A stretch of 64,000 nucleotides of DNA from Zychaea mexicana (GCF_025766255.1 NW_026516823.1:1-64000); one strand, 5' to 3'; counted from the first letter of the stretch, positions 52,556-62,950 are shown. Made by a program: numbers and translations. Notes: generated from the letters alone by a model not told the origin.

Positions 52556-53432
52556 ATGCAGGAGGTATTCGACCAAGTGGAACCAGGCAAGTATATAAGC
52601 TTTTTGCTGTTATAAGCTCAACGACGTGTAGCTGATTTTTCTAATAGTTTTTAGTGATCGCCTGCTGGAGGTGCTCAACTCCTTTGCCTACACCATTACA
52701 AGCATCCTTGTCGCCCAATTATTTCAGCGTCTTTCCGCATTCGAAAGTAAAGAAACCTCATCGACAGAATGATGTTGCTTGGTGTAGACCGCATCTCGAC
52801 ATTATGGTCTACGAGCCAATGCGCCTAGCGAACAAATTCCCTTTGGTCGAATTCGAGGCCTTGCCGGAACGGATCGCAAAATGGATAAACGAGCTCAAGG
52901 ATTTGATAATGGATAAGCCGTTTCAAAGCTATTTCAAGAAGAAGATCATAGAATACTACAAAAATGCACCGAGCATCAGAGCTGCGAAAAATCCAATGTT
53001 AAAGATGAGCATTTTCAAAGACCATATGGTAAGTTTTGCAAAATTGAAATGTATACATAGTAGAACCTATGATATAATAACAATTATCTTTATATTTTAT
53101 AGCCTGGATACTATGGGTTTAAAGGCAAAAAAATAATCGCAAAAACACTCCAAGACATGCTGGTACACGAGATCGATGCTGCGAATGAGCACATCAAACC
53201 GATGGATACCCCGGAATATATAGCCTCTGTTCTTGTTCCAGAGGTCGGTATGCGCCTTATTAGGGAAGATTTTGAGACGGCCGGTGAGACAGAAGAAGAT
53301 TGTGATTGCACGATTAGGCTAGCAGAAGAATACAGTCCCCTCAGCAACATGGCGCTTTTCCGCATGGAGCGTAGCGTCGACTACGGCTGTTTCAAATATC
53401 CAGATGACGATGACTCAGACAGTGAAGATTAG
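52556..53432 (+). CDS. RTC4-like domain protein next to the MULE
   Basis: Three exons: 52556-52586, 52655-53028 and 53103-53432. The first intron is GC-AG (donor AG/GCAAGT). The product carries an RTC4-like domain (PF14474), named for yeast Rtc4, linked to telomere capping; its function in transposons is unknown. Visible signatures: CWRCSTPLPTPLQASLSPNY with a downstream WCRPH (probable zinc site), FPLVEFEALPERIAKWINEL, a Lys-rich helix, then PGYYGFKGKKIIAKTL across the last splice, and EYIASVLVPEVGMRLIREDF, ending in an acidic tail and TAG at 53430. No break is seen. It lies 13 bp past the stop of the transposase-peptidase gene, same strand, in a shifted frame, so it was probably once the C-terminal part of the same protein. 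The ATG at 52556 is provisional. Confidence 0.75.
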
Positions 53433-54735
53433 GGCGACCAAGAGCATCATATACTCTGATGAATAAATAGCAGAACCATACATTATCTTCTCCAACATAT
53501 CCCTATACACTTTCACTTTTTTTCTCTTTCTCTATATTCTTCTGTTAAAAAAAGAAAAAGAACAATGTTCAATAAAAGAAAATGTCAAACCTGCATGGTA
53601 AATGGCTACCACTGGATATTATATCTCACTTACTGAACGTCACTACAAGGCAACATGATTATTTGGTCTACACAAAGAATTACACTTCCACTTTTTTTTG
53701 GTCTACGCAAGGAATTACAGATTGTAAGGAAAATCTGAAATTGGTGTGGGGAGAAGTTTGGTCTCCCGAAGGAGTGAAGATAGTAGAGGAGACATGTGTA
53801 ACGGATGTTTAAACTCCTATATGTAAAAATTTGGTCTACGCAAGGAAAAATTTGGTCGCTCGAGCAACTCTGTTAAAAAAACCATCGACAAAAGTGTCTT
53901 TTTGGAGACGATAACAGCTGAATATGGTAATGTAATTGGTATCATCGTATTCGTCTCATCGTCTTCTATATGCTTGGATGAAACATGAAAATCTGTCAGA
54001 AATGTTTTTGTCGAAACAGACCGTTTTTGATCAAAAGGACAGGCTAACTAACCCCTTTGCTTTACTGCAAAAATCACACCGTTTTCCATATCCACCTCTC
54101 GTCTTTTAATATTGTTTCATCCACGTAAACAAATCGTACAGCCCATCAACTAAATATCAATCGACTCCTTGAGCACTTCTTTACAACATATTTAAAGCTC
54201 ATGGGAATCGAAGATATTTTTATGCTGAGGTGCTGGAGGTGGTAGTGCGATGCGCAGTAGGTGTTAATGGTGGATAAAGGTAACACAATACTTACTTTTT
54301 TGGCAAAAGATTTGACCATACTAGGCAGCGACATGAAGTATAAAGAACCTTTTTGGACTATATGTTTTGACCCAATGCCTATAGCTAGTAGGCTATCTGT
54401 CTTATACACTGTTATGGAATTTTACTATCAAATTTGCTCAAGATAGTTACAGTAAGTTTTATGTCGATGTCGAAAACAAAGGTTCACAGATTCGATCTTT
54501 TGAGAGTTCTGTTTTCTACCAATGTTTCAGTTTTGTTACTATGGTTGTCTTCCCGTGATGAAGAAAAATGCACGCTTTTGAATAACGAGCTGCTACCACT
54601 TTTAAGCTGATTTACACTCTGTCTGTGCACTATCCAACTATCCGAAACGCAAGTATGAGTAATAGCGATAAATATATTTGAATATTGTATCTATGGATGT
54701 AAGGGATCAAGTATTTGTATGAAGTTTTGTTCTTT
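53433..54735. other. Element flank with repeated TTTGGTCTAC motif
   Basis: No gene recognised. It holds the repeat array described separately and an AT-rich spacer to the 3' end of the KDZ gene. Confidence 0.5.
53662..53847 (+). repeat. Dispersed copies of TTTGGTCTACGCAAGGAA
   Basis: Two near-identical copies at 53697-53715 and 53830-53847, a diverged copy at 53662-53680 (TTTGGTCTACACAAAGAA), and partial copies at 53757-53773 (TTTGGTCTCCCGAAGG) and about 53850-53858. Position just past the RTC4-like gene suggests terminal or subterminal repeats of the element. Confidence 0.7.
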
Positions 54736-55102
54736 TCAATTAATTAATGTTTTCAATCCAGTTTTCGAATTGAACTGGGCTGCCGGTTCTTCGTCGTCAA
54801 CTTCATCAGTTTGTTCGTCATCTTCTTCCTGATTGCTAATGGTGGTTGATACAGATCGTAGCCCTGCTGCAATTTTAGTAAGTCGAGTTTTCTGCTCTTC
54901 GTACCAACGCTTAGCCCCCACGAGCTTCTGCTTGCAAATAACGATTGTCCCAAGGTCTTCGTCCGCAATATTAACCCCAACCTCGGGATCCTTGGCAGCA
55001 GCTGTGAGGTTGTTAACGACGTCGTTTCCATATCTCAGCACCGAAATTGCTTCGTCCTATAATATGTGTTTATATCTGTAATGAGAGCGAATCCAAAAAG
55101 AA

Positions 55103-55116
55103 CCTAATATAATACT
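55103..55116 (+). repeat. Target-site duplication, left copy
   Basis: CCTAATATAATACT, identical to 56208-56221, directly abutting the LINE poly(A) tail. Confidence 0.9.
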
Positions 55117-56207
55117 TTTTTTTTTTTGTATGAGAGGTGGATAGCCTCTGGGATTTTATTAAAATACAAGTCACATGTTCAAAAGAAGTAATGTGCCTGC
55201 GGCCGCAAAACACTGATGAGCGAAAAGATACAGATACAGAAGTAGGTATATATAAGAAAGGGGTTTGGTGGTAATTTTTTTTTTTTTAAAGGTCCATATA
55301 AGTTTGTATCGCATGTATGGCATCTGCGGATACATGTGAAGAAGAAAAAGGGATATTGTTAAAGATATGGTTCCAATGGGCGCGCCAAATATGTAGTGTA
55401 ATGTATGAGAGAAAGCATAGTAATTGCTTGGCAGTGAAATGATGATACGGTTTCTTGCATGTTGTGATAAAGATCAAGGTAGACTCGAGATTCGGATCGC
55501 TATGCATGAAGTGTTGCCAAACATTTATCCAGACCGCCCGTTTGAGGGGGCATTGCACCAAAAAATGGTCACGGGTGTCTTCATCTTGGCGACAAATAGA
55601 GCAGGTGCGATTCGGCAAAAAATTGGTAGTGCGTTGGTAAAGTAGACTTGCGGTGGGCAGTGTGCCATGGAAAATCCGGTAAAAAATGTTTCTGGTGGTA
55701 TGATCCATAGGCGTTTTCCAAAAGAGATGCCAGTTTACTGTAGAGTAGGGTGGCGTCGGGTGGAGTCGGGCGATGATGGCAGTACGATAGTGTTTGGTGT
55801 TGTTGTCGGTGATTCCAGGCTGATTGAGTAGCTGACGGCTGAATGGTGTGAAGTCGGTATCACCAGGTGTTGTGGGATGGCCACCACCAGTATGGTGTGG
55901 TGGGAGGCATAAACGAGCGAAAAATGGTTTCAGTATGAAGCGAAAGGCAGCAAGGTCATGCGTAAATCGTGTAAGCAAGATCGGCCTTGTTGCTGGATCA
56001 TTTCTTTGTCGTAGTAGTAAATGTTGGTGTGTGGCGTCGTAATAAAACAAATCTCGGACTTGCAGTTTGTTGTATCCAGGTCGACGTGGTTGGGGCACTG
56101 AGGGGATAGTCGCAATAACACTTTTCAGAGGTAATTGTAGTGCCGTTGCTTTGGTGATCCGAAGTGCCTCCCAGTCCATGTCCAACTTGTCCACAGCGCG
56201 GTAAACC
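55117..56207 (-). mobile_element. 5'-truncated LINE (ORF2 C-terminus)
   Basis: About 1.09-kb leftward non-LTR insertion. Its frame (55286 to about 56194) encodes the C-terminal part of a reverse-transcriptase polyprotein: WHLFWKTPMDHTTRNIFYRI, then a zf-RVT zinc motif CSICRQDEDTRDHFLVQC and aromatic helices. The 3' end is marked by a T-run on the upper strand (55116-55127), the poly(A) tail. Flanked by 14-bp direct repeats. RT catalytic motifs are absent owing to 5' truncation, typical of target-primed reverse transcription. Confidence 0.9.
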
Positions 56208-56221
56208 CCTAATATAATACT
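56208..56221 (+). repeat. Target-site duplication, right copy
   Basis: CCTAATATAATACT at the truncated 5' end of the LINE. Confidence 0.9.
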
Positions 56222-58791
56222 GTGCAGACCTTCAACATATGCGACTCTTCTTTAGCTCTCAGATAGCCATGTAAAGCATCGTAAGGTAGCCCATCACCTA
56301 TGGTATTAAGAAGATTGGCATGCTTTCTGAACTGGCTGTTTTTCGCCAATATACTAGAAACACTGTACTCAAATGGGCTCAAGCCTGAAAAACATTTATT
56401 GCGGTTTGTGAGAAAAAAACGGTAGAAAAATATGTAGAGCATGTCTTTTACCTATCACTGAATGTTTTCTAGCGACGTTATTATAACTATCCGAGCATTT
56501 TTGGACGGGCTGAATCTTTTTGGCCTGAAAGATTTGAGTACGGTTGTGACCTTTGTAGAGATGTATTATCTATTTAGTGAGTAACTAGGCATATAGTTAA
56601 GGAAAGGAAGAAAAGAAAAGAACAGGAAATATGTATCCTTACCCGTTGCCTTGCTTCTTGAATGCTCGATCAATGATGTCATAGATTGAAACGGCTACAC
56701 GAAGAATTTCATATGCATTGCTAACTTTTTTTTTGGTTCGTCCACTTTCTGTGGTGGGATCAGATGTTGCAAGTGCTATGCGTTCGTTCCATTTTTGTAA
56801 AAAAAACTTCTAGCTTATCCAAATAGTTGGCATCACGAAGAGCTTTTTCGGCGTCGTTTAGCAATCGAAGGGCGCGCGCATGTTTCCGTTGGATTGTAAA
56901 ACCTAAAATATTTGCGTTAATATATAGTGCCATCCTCTTTTAAGGCTTTAGCATCCATATATAATGATTTTATGTACCAATGTTGTCAATTTTTTCTTTT
57001 GCGAAAAACTCGAGCGCAATAGTAAAGGCGAGTCGCCTGTTGAGAGACGACATAGTACGTGTGATGGATACAAAACCGTTGAGGTATGACCACATTCGCT
57101 CTAGCCACTCGCCATCGATCATGCCAAAGCCTTTTACCAAACGAGGGTGAAATTGGATTTGGCAAGCAACATTGTGTCCGGTAATATGAAAGATACCGAC
57201 CGCAATGGGAACATCTTCGATGTCCTTCAACTCTGGTGTTTTCTAGAAAATTATGTTAGGATGTGGACACCGTGCACATGAGGTAAGTTATAAGTAGTAC
57301 CTTTAAAGCAGTTCGTAGCTTACAACCAACATCGTACATAATACGAATGTTGTTTCCGTACAGTTCGTTGTATGTCACTTTTTTCAAGACACTAAGAACA
57401 TAGGTATAACTAAACGTACATAGAGTGAGTACTTTATACATGATGACAAAAATGAGGAACAGCAAGCTAAATACCGTTCGCCTTTGCTACGCATATCGAC
57501 TATAGCAAGTGGAAAGCCGTGGCGACCACAGGTACACGCAAAAGCACCGGTTTGATCAAGACCCTTGGTCGATCCGCCTTGCTTTTCAAGCGCGCCAAAA
57601 GAGGCACAGCCATCTTTAGCCTTATACATGTAATCAATATAACTGTATTAGATACTGTTACATGACTCTCAGAATATTATCTTACCGATTCATTATAAGG
57701 AAAGAGCTTTTCATCGTTAACCCAGAGCATGTTCACTTCTTCTTCATCTTTAAAATTTACACCCTGGACATCCTTTACGTGACGAAAGCGCCGTAGTTGG
57801 AAGCTTCCGTCTAGTGCTATAGTCTTTTCGTGCTCCTACCATATATTAACCATGACAACCATATAAATATGTAGGCATACTTTTGTATATCTTAATTTTA
57901 AATCAAAAAAATTGAATCACTACAGTACCACGTATCTGCAACCTGGGCAGACATTGTTCTCTACACCGAACTCTTTCCTCAACTGCTTTTTCAAGCTTAG
58001 AAGTATTCTGCCAAAGATAGGCAGCGCATCGTTCAAGCGAGACTTGAGAGAAGCAGGAACCTAAAAAAACAAAAAGTACATTTAAAAGGTCGCTAGATGA
58101 AAGATTGCCCAGAAAAAGTAATACCTCTTGCTCAAAATCTGCTTGTAGCCATTTTGCAATATTGTGCACAGAGACGCGGCAAATGTAATGCAAATTGTGG
58201 ATTGTCTGCATCAACTTGATATGCACTGCATGGCCGGGGGCTTTTGGCGTCAGAGGAACCTTATGACTGCGCATTAGCACCAAAGGCAAACCGTAGTCAG
58301 GGCACGACTTGCAGTATTCGATGTCAAACTGTCGAATACCTAGAAAAAACAAGGGTATTATTTACTTATAAAGTATCCCAAAACCAATACTTACCGCACT
58401 TAAAAGATACAGGCGACAGCCTTGTGGGCTTTTTTATCAGCAGCGCAACCGCAAATCTTATGGGTGGCAGGCTCGAGTGCCTATGAGACCGGTGCTTGCT
58501 TATACCCTTCTTTATAGACTTTTAGCAACGCAGGGAAAAGGTTAGACCAGCGTACTGCACGCTTGGCAGCTGCAGTCTGACGTCTTGGCTGATCGTCAAC
58601 TTCGTCCGCCTCATCATCAGTTGAGAAGAATTGGCTGGCAGTGATGATGCTCGAATTTCGAATGGCGTGGTTATATCACTTGCAGTCGACTTATTGACCG
58701 TGCTTGTCAATCTGATAAGCTTCTTCCCTTTATCCGAGAATTGATAGGCTTTTGTTGTTCGTTTACGCTTTTGACGTATATTGGGAGACAT

Positions 58792-59889
58792 GCTTATTTG
58801 CGCTGATAACAGGAAATTCAGGCACACTCAGCCACTTTTTGTGTAAGCGGAAAACTCATTAGCCGTACACGCATAATTTGCGGTTTGCGGAATCATTGTT
58901 CCTAGGACGAAGTTCAGTCACTCATGTGACAAACTCCGCCTACCTAGCCGTTTCAAAAAAATCACGGAAACGGATTTCGGAAATTACTTTCTCCGAACGG
59001 TTAATCATGTAACCAAACCAAAATCCGTTTTTTCAGAAAACAATGCTAATCAAGCTCTGATTGAAAAATAACTGTGAAATTACTACTGCTATGTCCGCAC
59101 GCACACTATATAAAATGACACGCTATGTACTGTAGCCTTTTCTGTTATATTATCTCAGCTTCTCTACCTGCATTATGTAGAAAAGTGGTTTTTTTTCATG
59201 GAACCTTCCATCCCTGGACGGTTAGCATCATTCTCTTGCAGTGTCCATGCTGATAAATTCAACCGGTATTTCTCTCATGATAGTCCATTCATCATCTTGC
59301 TGACAATAATAAGCTTTAGCCAATAGCTTGTGATATTTAAAGTCAATCCACATCAATATACAGTAGAATTTCTCACTGATTGGAGCGAAGATAAGCCTGT
59401 AGTATCGTGCTGTAAACCAGGCTGTTGTTATACTACACAGCCACTTAGTGCGTAGTATAGTGTCTCTGGTGGCTGACTTGAAATTCCAAAAAAACTGAGT
59501 TGGAGCGTGGGCCTTACCAAAGTTGAAACCTCTGTTTGATCTTTAGTCACCATGCTGCAACGAATAGCCACTCCCAGCTATATATACTTACTCCTTGTGG
59601 TCGCCTTGCTTTTAGTTCTCAGGGTCCAGTCTACAGCACGCCATATTTTAATGTGACATATCAGAACAACCCATCGAGAAACGTGCGGAAAGAAAATCAG
59701 TTGCTATTCTGGGAATTCTTACGTCTCTTGATAATGCTCAGAGTAGCCGTGATTGCCTTCTTGGATCAAATATATACACTTCTCGTTGGCAGGCGTACAT
59801 TTAGCCTTAAAAGGAAGAAAAACCACGCTCATTCAGTGTTTTTCTACGTCATATATTCACGTATGTGTGTGTAATTTTTCTAGACTCAA
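58792..59889. other. Upstream flank of the KDZ gene
   Basis: No gene recognised. A short imperfect inverted repeat, AAACGGATTTCGG (about 58967) and CCAAAATCCGTTT (about 59019), lies in a stretch rich in CGGA/TCCG words that may be part of the KDZ element end. Confidence 0.4.
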
Positions 59890-60201
59890 ATGGCAGCACA
59901 ACAGCAACAACAGCACTATCAACAGCCAGTACCACCTCCAACGCAGCAAGTGCAGCCTATCCCGCCTGCGACCATGTCATAACAACCACCACCACCACCA
60001 GGTCCACTTTCATCTACCGCTGGTGTTGACCCTCAGCAATAACCACAACAACAGGCAGCCATCACAGATCCTGCTGCTGCATTAAGCCAGTTGGCGTAGA
60101 TCTTGCAGAGCCAACAACAGCACCAGCAACATCAACAACTGCCATCTTACCCACCGTCTTCGGGTGGATGGAATCCTGACCATACGCCACAGTAATACTG
60201 A
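59890..60201 (+). pseudogene. Gln/Pro-rich gene fragment with multiple stops
   Basis: A coherent low-complexity frame from ATG 59890 (MAAQQQQQHYQQP) to TGA 60199-60201. It is interrupted in the same frame by TAA 59980, TAA 60040, TAG 60097 and TAA 60193. Each stop sits within Gln-rich sequence and is one C-to-T change from a Gln codon. The surviving text (PPPPPG, TDPAAALSQLA, ILQSQQQH, GGWNPDHTPQ) looks like the C-terminal tail of a nuclear RNA- or transcription-associated protein, but I cannot name the family. An intron acceptor (TTTTTCTAG) lies just before the ATG, so the fragment may be a last exon. Confidence 0.65.
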
Positions 60202-61032
60202 TAAATTGATGAAACAAGACGTAATGTGTTGTTATATATGTGTAGAAATGATATCTTTAACCTTGATGATAAATATGGCATAGAAACGAACAGTGATACT
60301 TACGTATATATCTTGTGCTCAGCCGAATTACTCCTGTAGTTAATTACATGTTATGAGACCTCGTCCATAATACAATTGTGCAGTACCGCTTGTTTCAAGT
60401 ACGGTGAATTTACACCATCATCATGACGTAGGCGGTTATGGGCTTGTTAATCTATATTTCGGAAGCTAACAGTTTATTATAATATTCGACCTCCCCTGAC
60501 TTGGACTATCTTAAAACTTCGGCATGCGTGCTGTATACGCACAGGCCAACGGTTTATCACACTTAACGTTAAAACTATCCATTTAAGGAAAACAGAAATC
60601 GGCAAGGACGTTCGAAGCGATTCCAACCATGACTACCCACCCATTGCAGCTATCACTCTCAAAAATCATATTCCAAGACCGTCTCATGGATTTACGTTTT
60701 GGCCACCCAAAAGGCTATGTAAGCCCCTAAATGTTACAGCCAACCTTGCCTCATATAAGCTTATTTTTACGTGCCACACTGCATGAACATGATTTATTTG
60801 TTTGCACGTACAGTAGCTCTTTTATTTTATACAGTGTGACGCTACATCCTTCTATCGCTCATGTATTCCGAAATTCTATTTGACTTTGTGTCATTTGCCC
60901 TTTAGAAAGAAAGCTCTAAGCCAGCTGGATGTACCTGCTACTGTATACATGGAGCTACTAATCCAACTAAATGCTATTCGTACTTTTCAAATTGTATTAA
61001 AAAAGGTAAAACTGTATTTTATTCGTAATTTT
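60202..61032. other. No gene recognised
   Basis: AT-rich; a short open frame at 60880-61089 (LSQLDVPATVYMELLIQLN) has no match I recognise. Confidence 0.45.
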
Positions 61033-61257
61033 TTATGTATCATCGAGAACAACTTCGAGATCGAACGTGTCATCCCAGCTTATCACTGACGATGAGGTTG
61101 AGCTTTGTGACGGACTAGGTGAATTGGCGAGAGGGCGATGGTGCTGTTCTACAACAGCGCTTGCTCCAGGGCTCGCATCGCTTGCTGTTGACATTTCGTT
61201 AGGGTCATAGCTTATAGTTGTTGCCATCGATTGGATGTTGGGAGAATTGTTTGACAT
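61033..61257 (-). CDS. Small Ser-rich protein, unrecognised
   Basis: A 74-codon frame opening MSNNSPNIQSMATTIS at 61257. It is Ser/Asn/Pro-rich with a more structured C-terminal end SVISWDDTFDLEVVLDD. A terminal acidic-hydrophobic segment of this kind is a common short-interaction-motif shape. It could be a real small gene or a fragment of a larger one; no family recognised. Confidence 0.3.
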   Translation of the reverse strand: MSNNSPNIQSMATTISYDPNEMSTASDASPGASAVVEQHHRPLANSPSPSQSSTSSSVISWDDTFDLEVVLDDT

Positions 61258-61504
61258 TGACCCGCGTGTTTCTTTGAAATGCCATATTTATAGCTCACGG
61301 TTTCGTCACCAACTCATAAGTACGTATAATACAAAATAACGTCATCGATGTTTTTTTTATGTGCGAAGGATATAAAAAATGGTTGGTGCAGAAAATAAAT
61401 CGGGGATGTTACAATGTAGTTCGATAGCACTTTGATTAAATATATAATATATAAAACCACCTTCTCTTTCCTGCAGCTAACCTGACGCTAAGGCCGTTTG
61501 TGGA

Positions 61505-61995
61505 TTATCGCAGACGCTTTATTAGACCGTTTCGGTCATGTACACTCCATATTCCATCGCTTGATATCTTCAAGTATCGCTTACATCCTACTATATCACT
61601 ATAAATAACATTTGAGGCAAAGTTGGGTCCGAGCTTGTCGAGGATAAACATAATCGTATCCGGAGTTGCCACTCGGAATTCCATAAACAGACCGAGGTAA
61701 TCCATTTTGTTTTCTGACAAAGAAGAAGCGAAACGGCGCAGACCAAGATCGGTCAACAGACCAACACCACCACCATGATTTATCCCTTGTCGTCGTTGTT
61801 GTAGTTGCCGTTGTCGTCGACCTGAGACGCGCAAAACAAGGCTCAAACACGTCATTCGGTCGCTCCAATCGGGTATGGCATCCAGTATTCGGTCCGTAAG
61901 CACATTCACAGCGTTTAGCTGCAATTTTTGTAGACTCTGTCTACATTTCCCTCTCAGCAAGCACAGCAACCCTTCTTCGGTATCTTGGAACACTT
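61505..61995 (-). pseudogene. LRR/F-box-like C-terminal fragment
   Basis: Leftward frame whose non-repetitive part reads QSLQKLQLNAVNVLTDRILD, then DRMTCLSLVLRVS, GLLTDLGLRRFASSLSENKM and DTIMFILDKLGPNFASNVIY, ending at TAG 61505. The spacing of Leu and the LTD-type elements resembles leucine-rich repeats of F-box proteins common in Mucorales. Upstream (right) the frame runs straight into the minisatellite, so no genuine start is seen; the gene may be truncated there, or joined by splicing to something further right. Confidence 0.4.
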
Positions 61996-62325
61996 GCGGA
62001 AGATGATGTGGAGGGAAGAAAAGCAGAAGCGGAGACAGGAAGAGAAGCAGAAAGAGAAGCAGAAGAGACAAGAAGAGCAGAAGCGGAAACAGGAAGAGAG
62101 GCAGAAGAGACAGGAAGAGCAGAAGAGACAGGAGGAGAAGCAGGAAGAGCAGAAGCGGAAGCAGGAAGAGAAGCAGAAGAGTCAGGAAGAGCAGAAGCGG
62201 AAAACAGGAAGAGAGGCAGAAGAGACAGGAAGAGCAGAAGCGGAAACAGGAAGAGAAGCAGAAGAGACAGGAAGAGCAGCAGGAAGAGAAGCAGGAAGAG
62301 AAGCAGAAGCCGGTTCTTGTTGTCT
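61995..62325 (+). repeat. Purine-biased minisatellite, about 330 bp
   Basis: Tandem units such as GAAGAGCAGAAG, CGGAAACAGGAAGAG and GCAGAAGAGACAG repeat in varied order. The upper strand is nearly all A and G with C at regular spacing. Units are mostly multiples of three, so all forward frames are open over long stretches, giving Glu/Lys/Gln or Ala/Glu/Gly/Arg text that should not be read as genes. Confidence 0.9.
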
Positions 62326-62950
62326 ACCTGAAAGTTAATATATATTCAATTGTGGTTGCTCTAGTGTAGTAGTTATCATACCTCAACTTGCTGGATCTGC
62401 CGTAGTTATTCCAGCATTCTTGGACGATGTGGCGAGCTGCCCACTGGTCCTGGCAGACAGCAAAATCAATTCCCTGCTTCTTTGCCAGGTTCGTGAAAAG
62501 GCTGATAGCCCAGTTGCTATCCTTGCTTTGCAGCTTAGCAAAGTAGCAGGTCGCGCTGTTGTCAGCACGATCCCGCAATCTCTTCTCCAGAACGACCACA
62601 ACACGCTCCCGGATGTGCTTGATGTCCGTCTTGGCTTTGATCAAAGCACCACCTTCAAACTGGTGGTAGCCTTGAAGGAGAAGGCGCTCGACATCATCCT
62701 TGTTAGCTTTCTTCACCATCTTCCCCTTGGTATTTAGAGCCACTGGGTGGGGAATGAGGGCAACCGTCTCAGCAAGTTCTGCTTCATCGACAACTGGCAC
62801 CTCGACTAGGGATTGCGCCGTTAGCAGTTGGTCGAGCTTCTCCAGAATGATTGCTTGATTCGTCTCTACATTGATAAGACGATGCTCCATACGAATGATG
62901 ACTTGGAGGAAATTGAGGTTAGCGTTGGAAGGTGTTTGGTTAGTGTTCAT
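62324..62950 (-). CDS. Hypothetical protein, 208 aa
   Basis: Open frame from ATG 62950 (MNTNQTPSNANLNFLQVII). It has a short coiled coil (RMEHRLINVETNQAIILEKL), a Lys-rich stretch, then a globular-looking region with VVVLEKRLRDRADNSATCYF, NWAISLFTNLAKKQGIDFAV and WAARHIVQECWNNYGR. I do not recognise the family. The long balanced composition suggests a true product. The last codons (YILTF) abut a possible donor at the minisatellite edge, so more exons may follow. Divergent from the zinc-finger gene, 119 bp between starts; both may belong to element-derived sequence. Confidence 0.5.
   Translation of the reverse strand: MNTNQTPSNANLNFLQVIIRMEHRLINVETNQAIILEKLDQLLTAQSLVEVPVVDEAELAETVALIPHPVALNTKGKMVKKANKDDVERLLLQGYHQFEGGALIKAKTDIKHIRERVVVVLEKRLRDRADNSATCYFAKLQSKDSNWAISLFTNLAKKQGIDFAVCQDQWAARHIVQECWNNYGRSSKLRYDNYYTRATTIEYILTFR

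Larger units (their letters stand above)
54736..58791 (-). pseudogene. KDZ-superfamily transposase gene, LINE in intron
   Basis: Leftward gene of a Kyakuja-Dileera-Zisupton transposase (PF18758). The N-terminus MSPNIRQKRKRTTKAYQ (58791) is basic; later exons carry CKSCPDYGLPLVLMRSHKVP and AFGALEKQ-type sequence (FGALEKQGGSTKGLDQTGAF), CGRHGFPLAIVDMRSKGERY, YVLSVLKKVTYNELYGN with IRIMYDVGCKLR, GIFHITGHNVACQIQFHPRL and GFGMIDGEWLERMWSYLNGF. These hold the expected catalytic acidic residues. The C-terminal exons are helical, ending in an acidic stretch and TGA at 54736-54738. Two lesions: an eight-base A-run on the upper strand (56799-56806) throws the frame where seven would keep it, and a 1.1-kb LINE fragment sits in the last intron (55058-56229). 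Whether the frameshift is real or a read error cannot be told. Confidence 0.85.

Noticed and set aside
59890..60201. TAA/TAG read as Gln (altered genetic code)
   Set aside because: U2AF65, URI, eL33 and DAD1 all end at TAA or TAG exactly where their families end, so the standard code holds; decay is the simpler account.
61985..62338. Glu/Lys/Gln-rich and Ala/Glu-rich frames across the minisatellite
   Set aside because: Open only because repeat units are mostly multiples of three; several frames are open at once.
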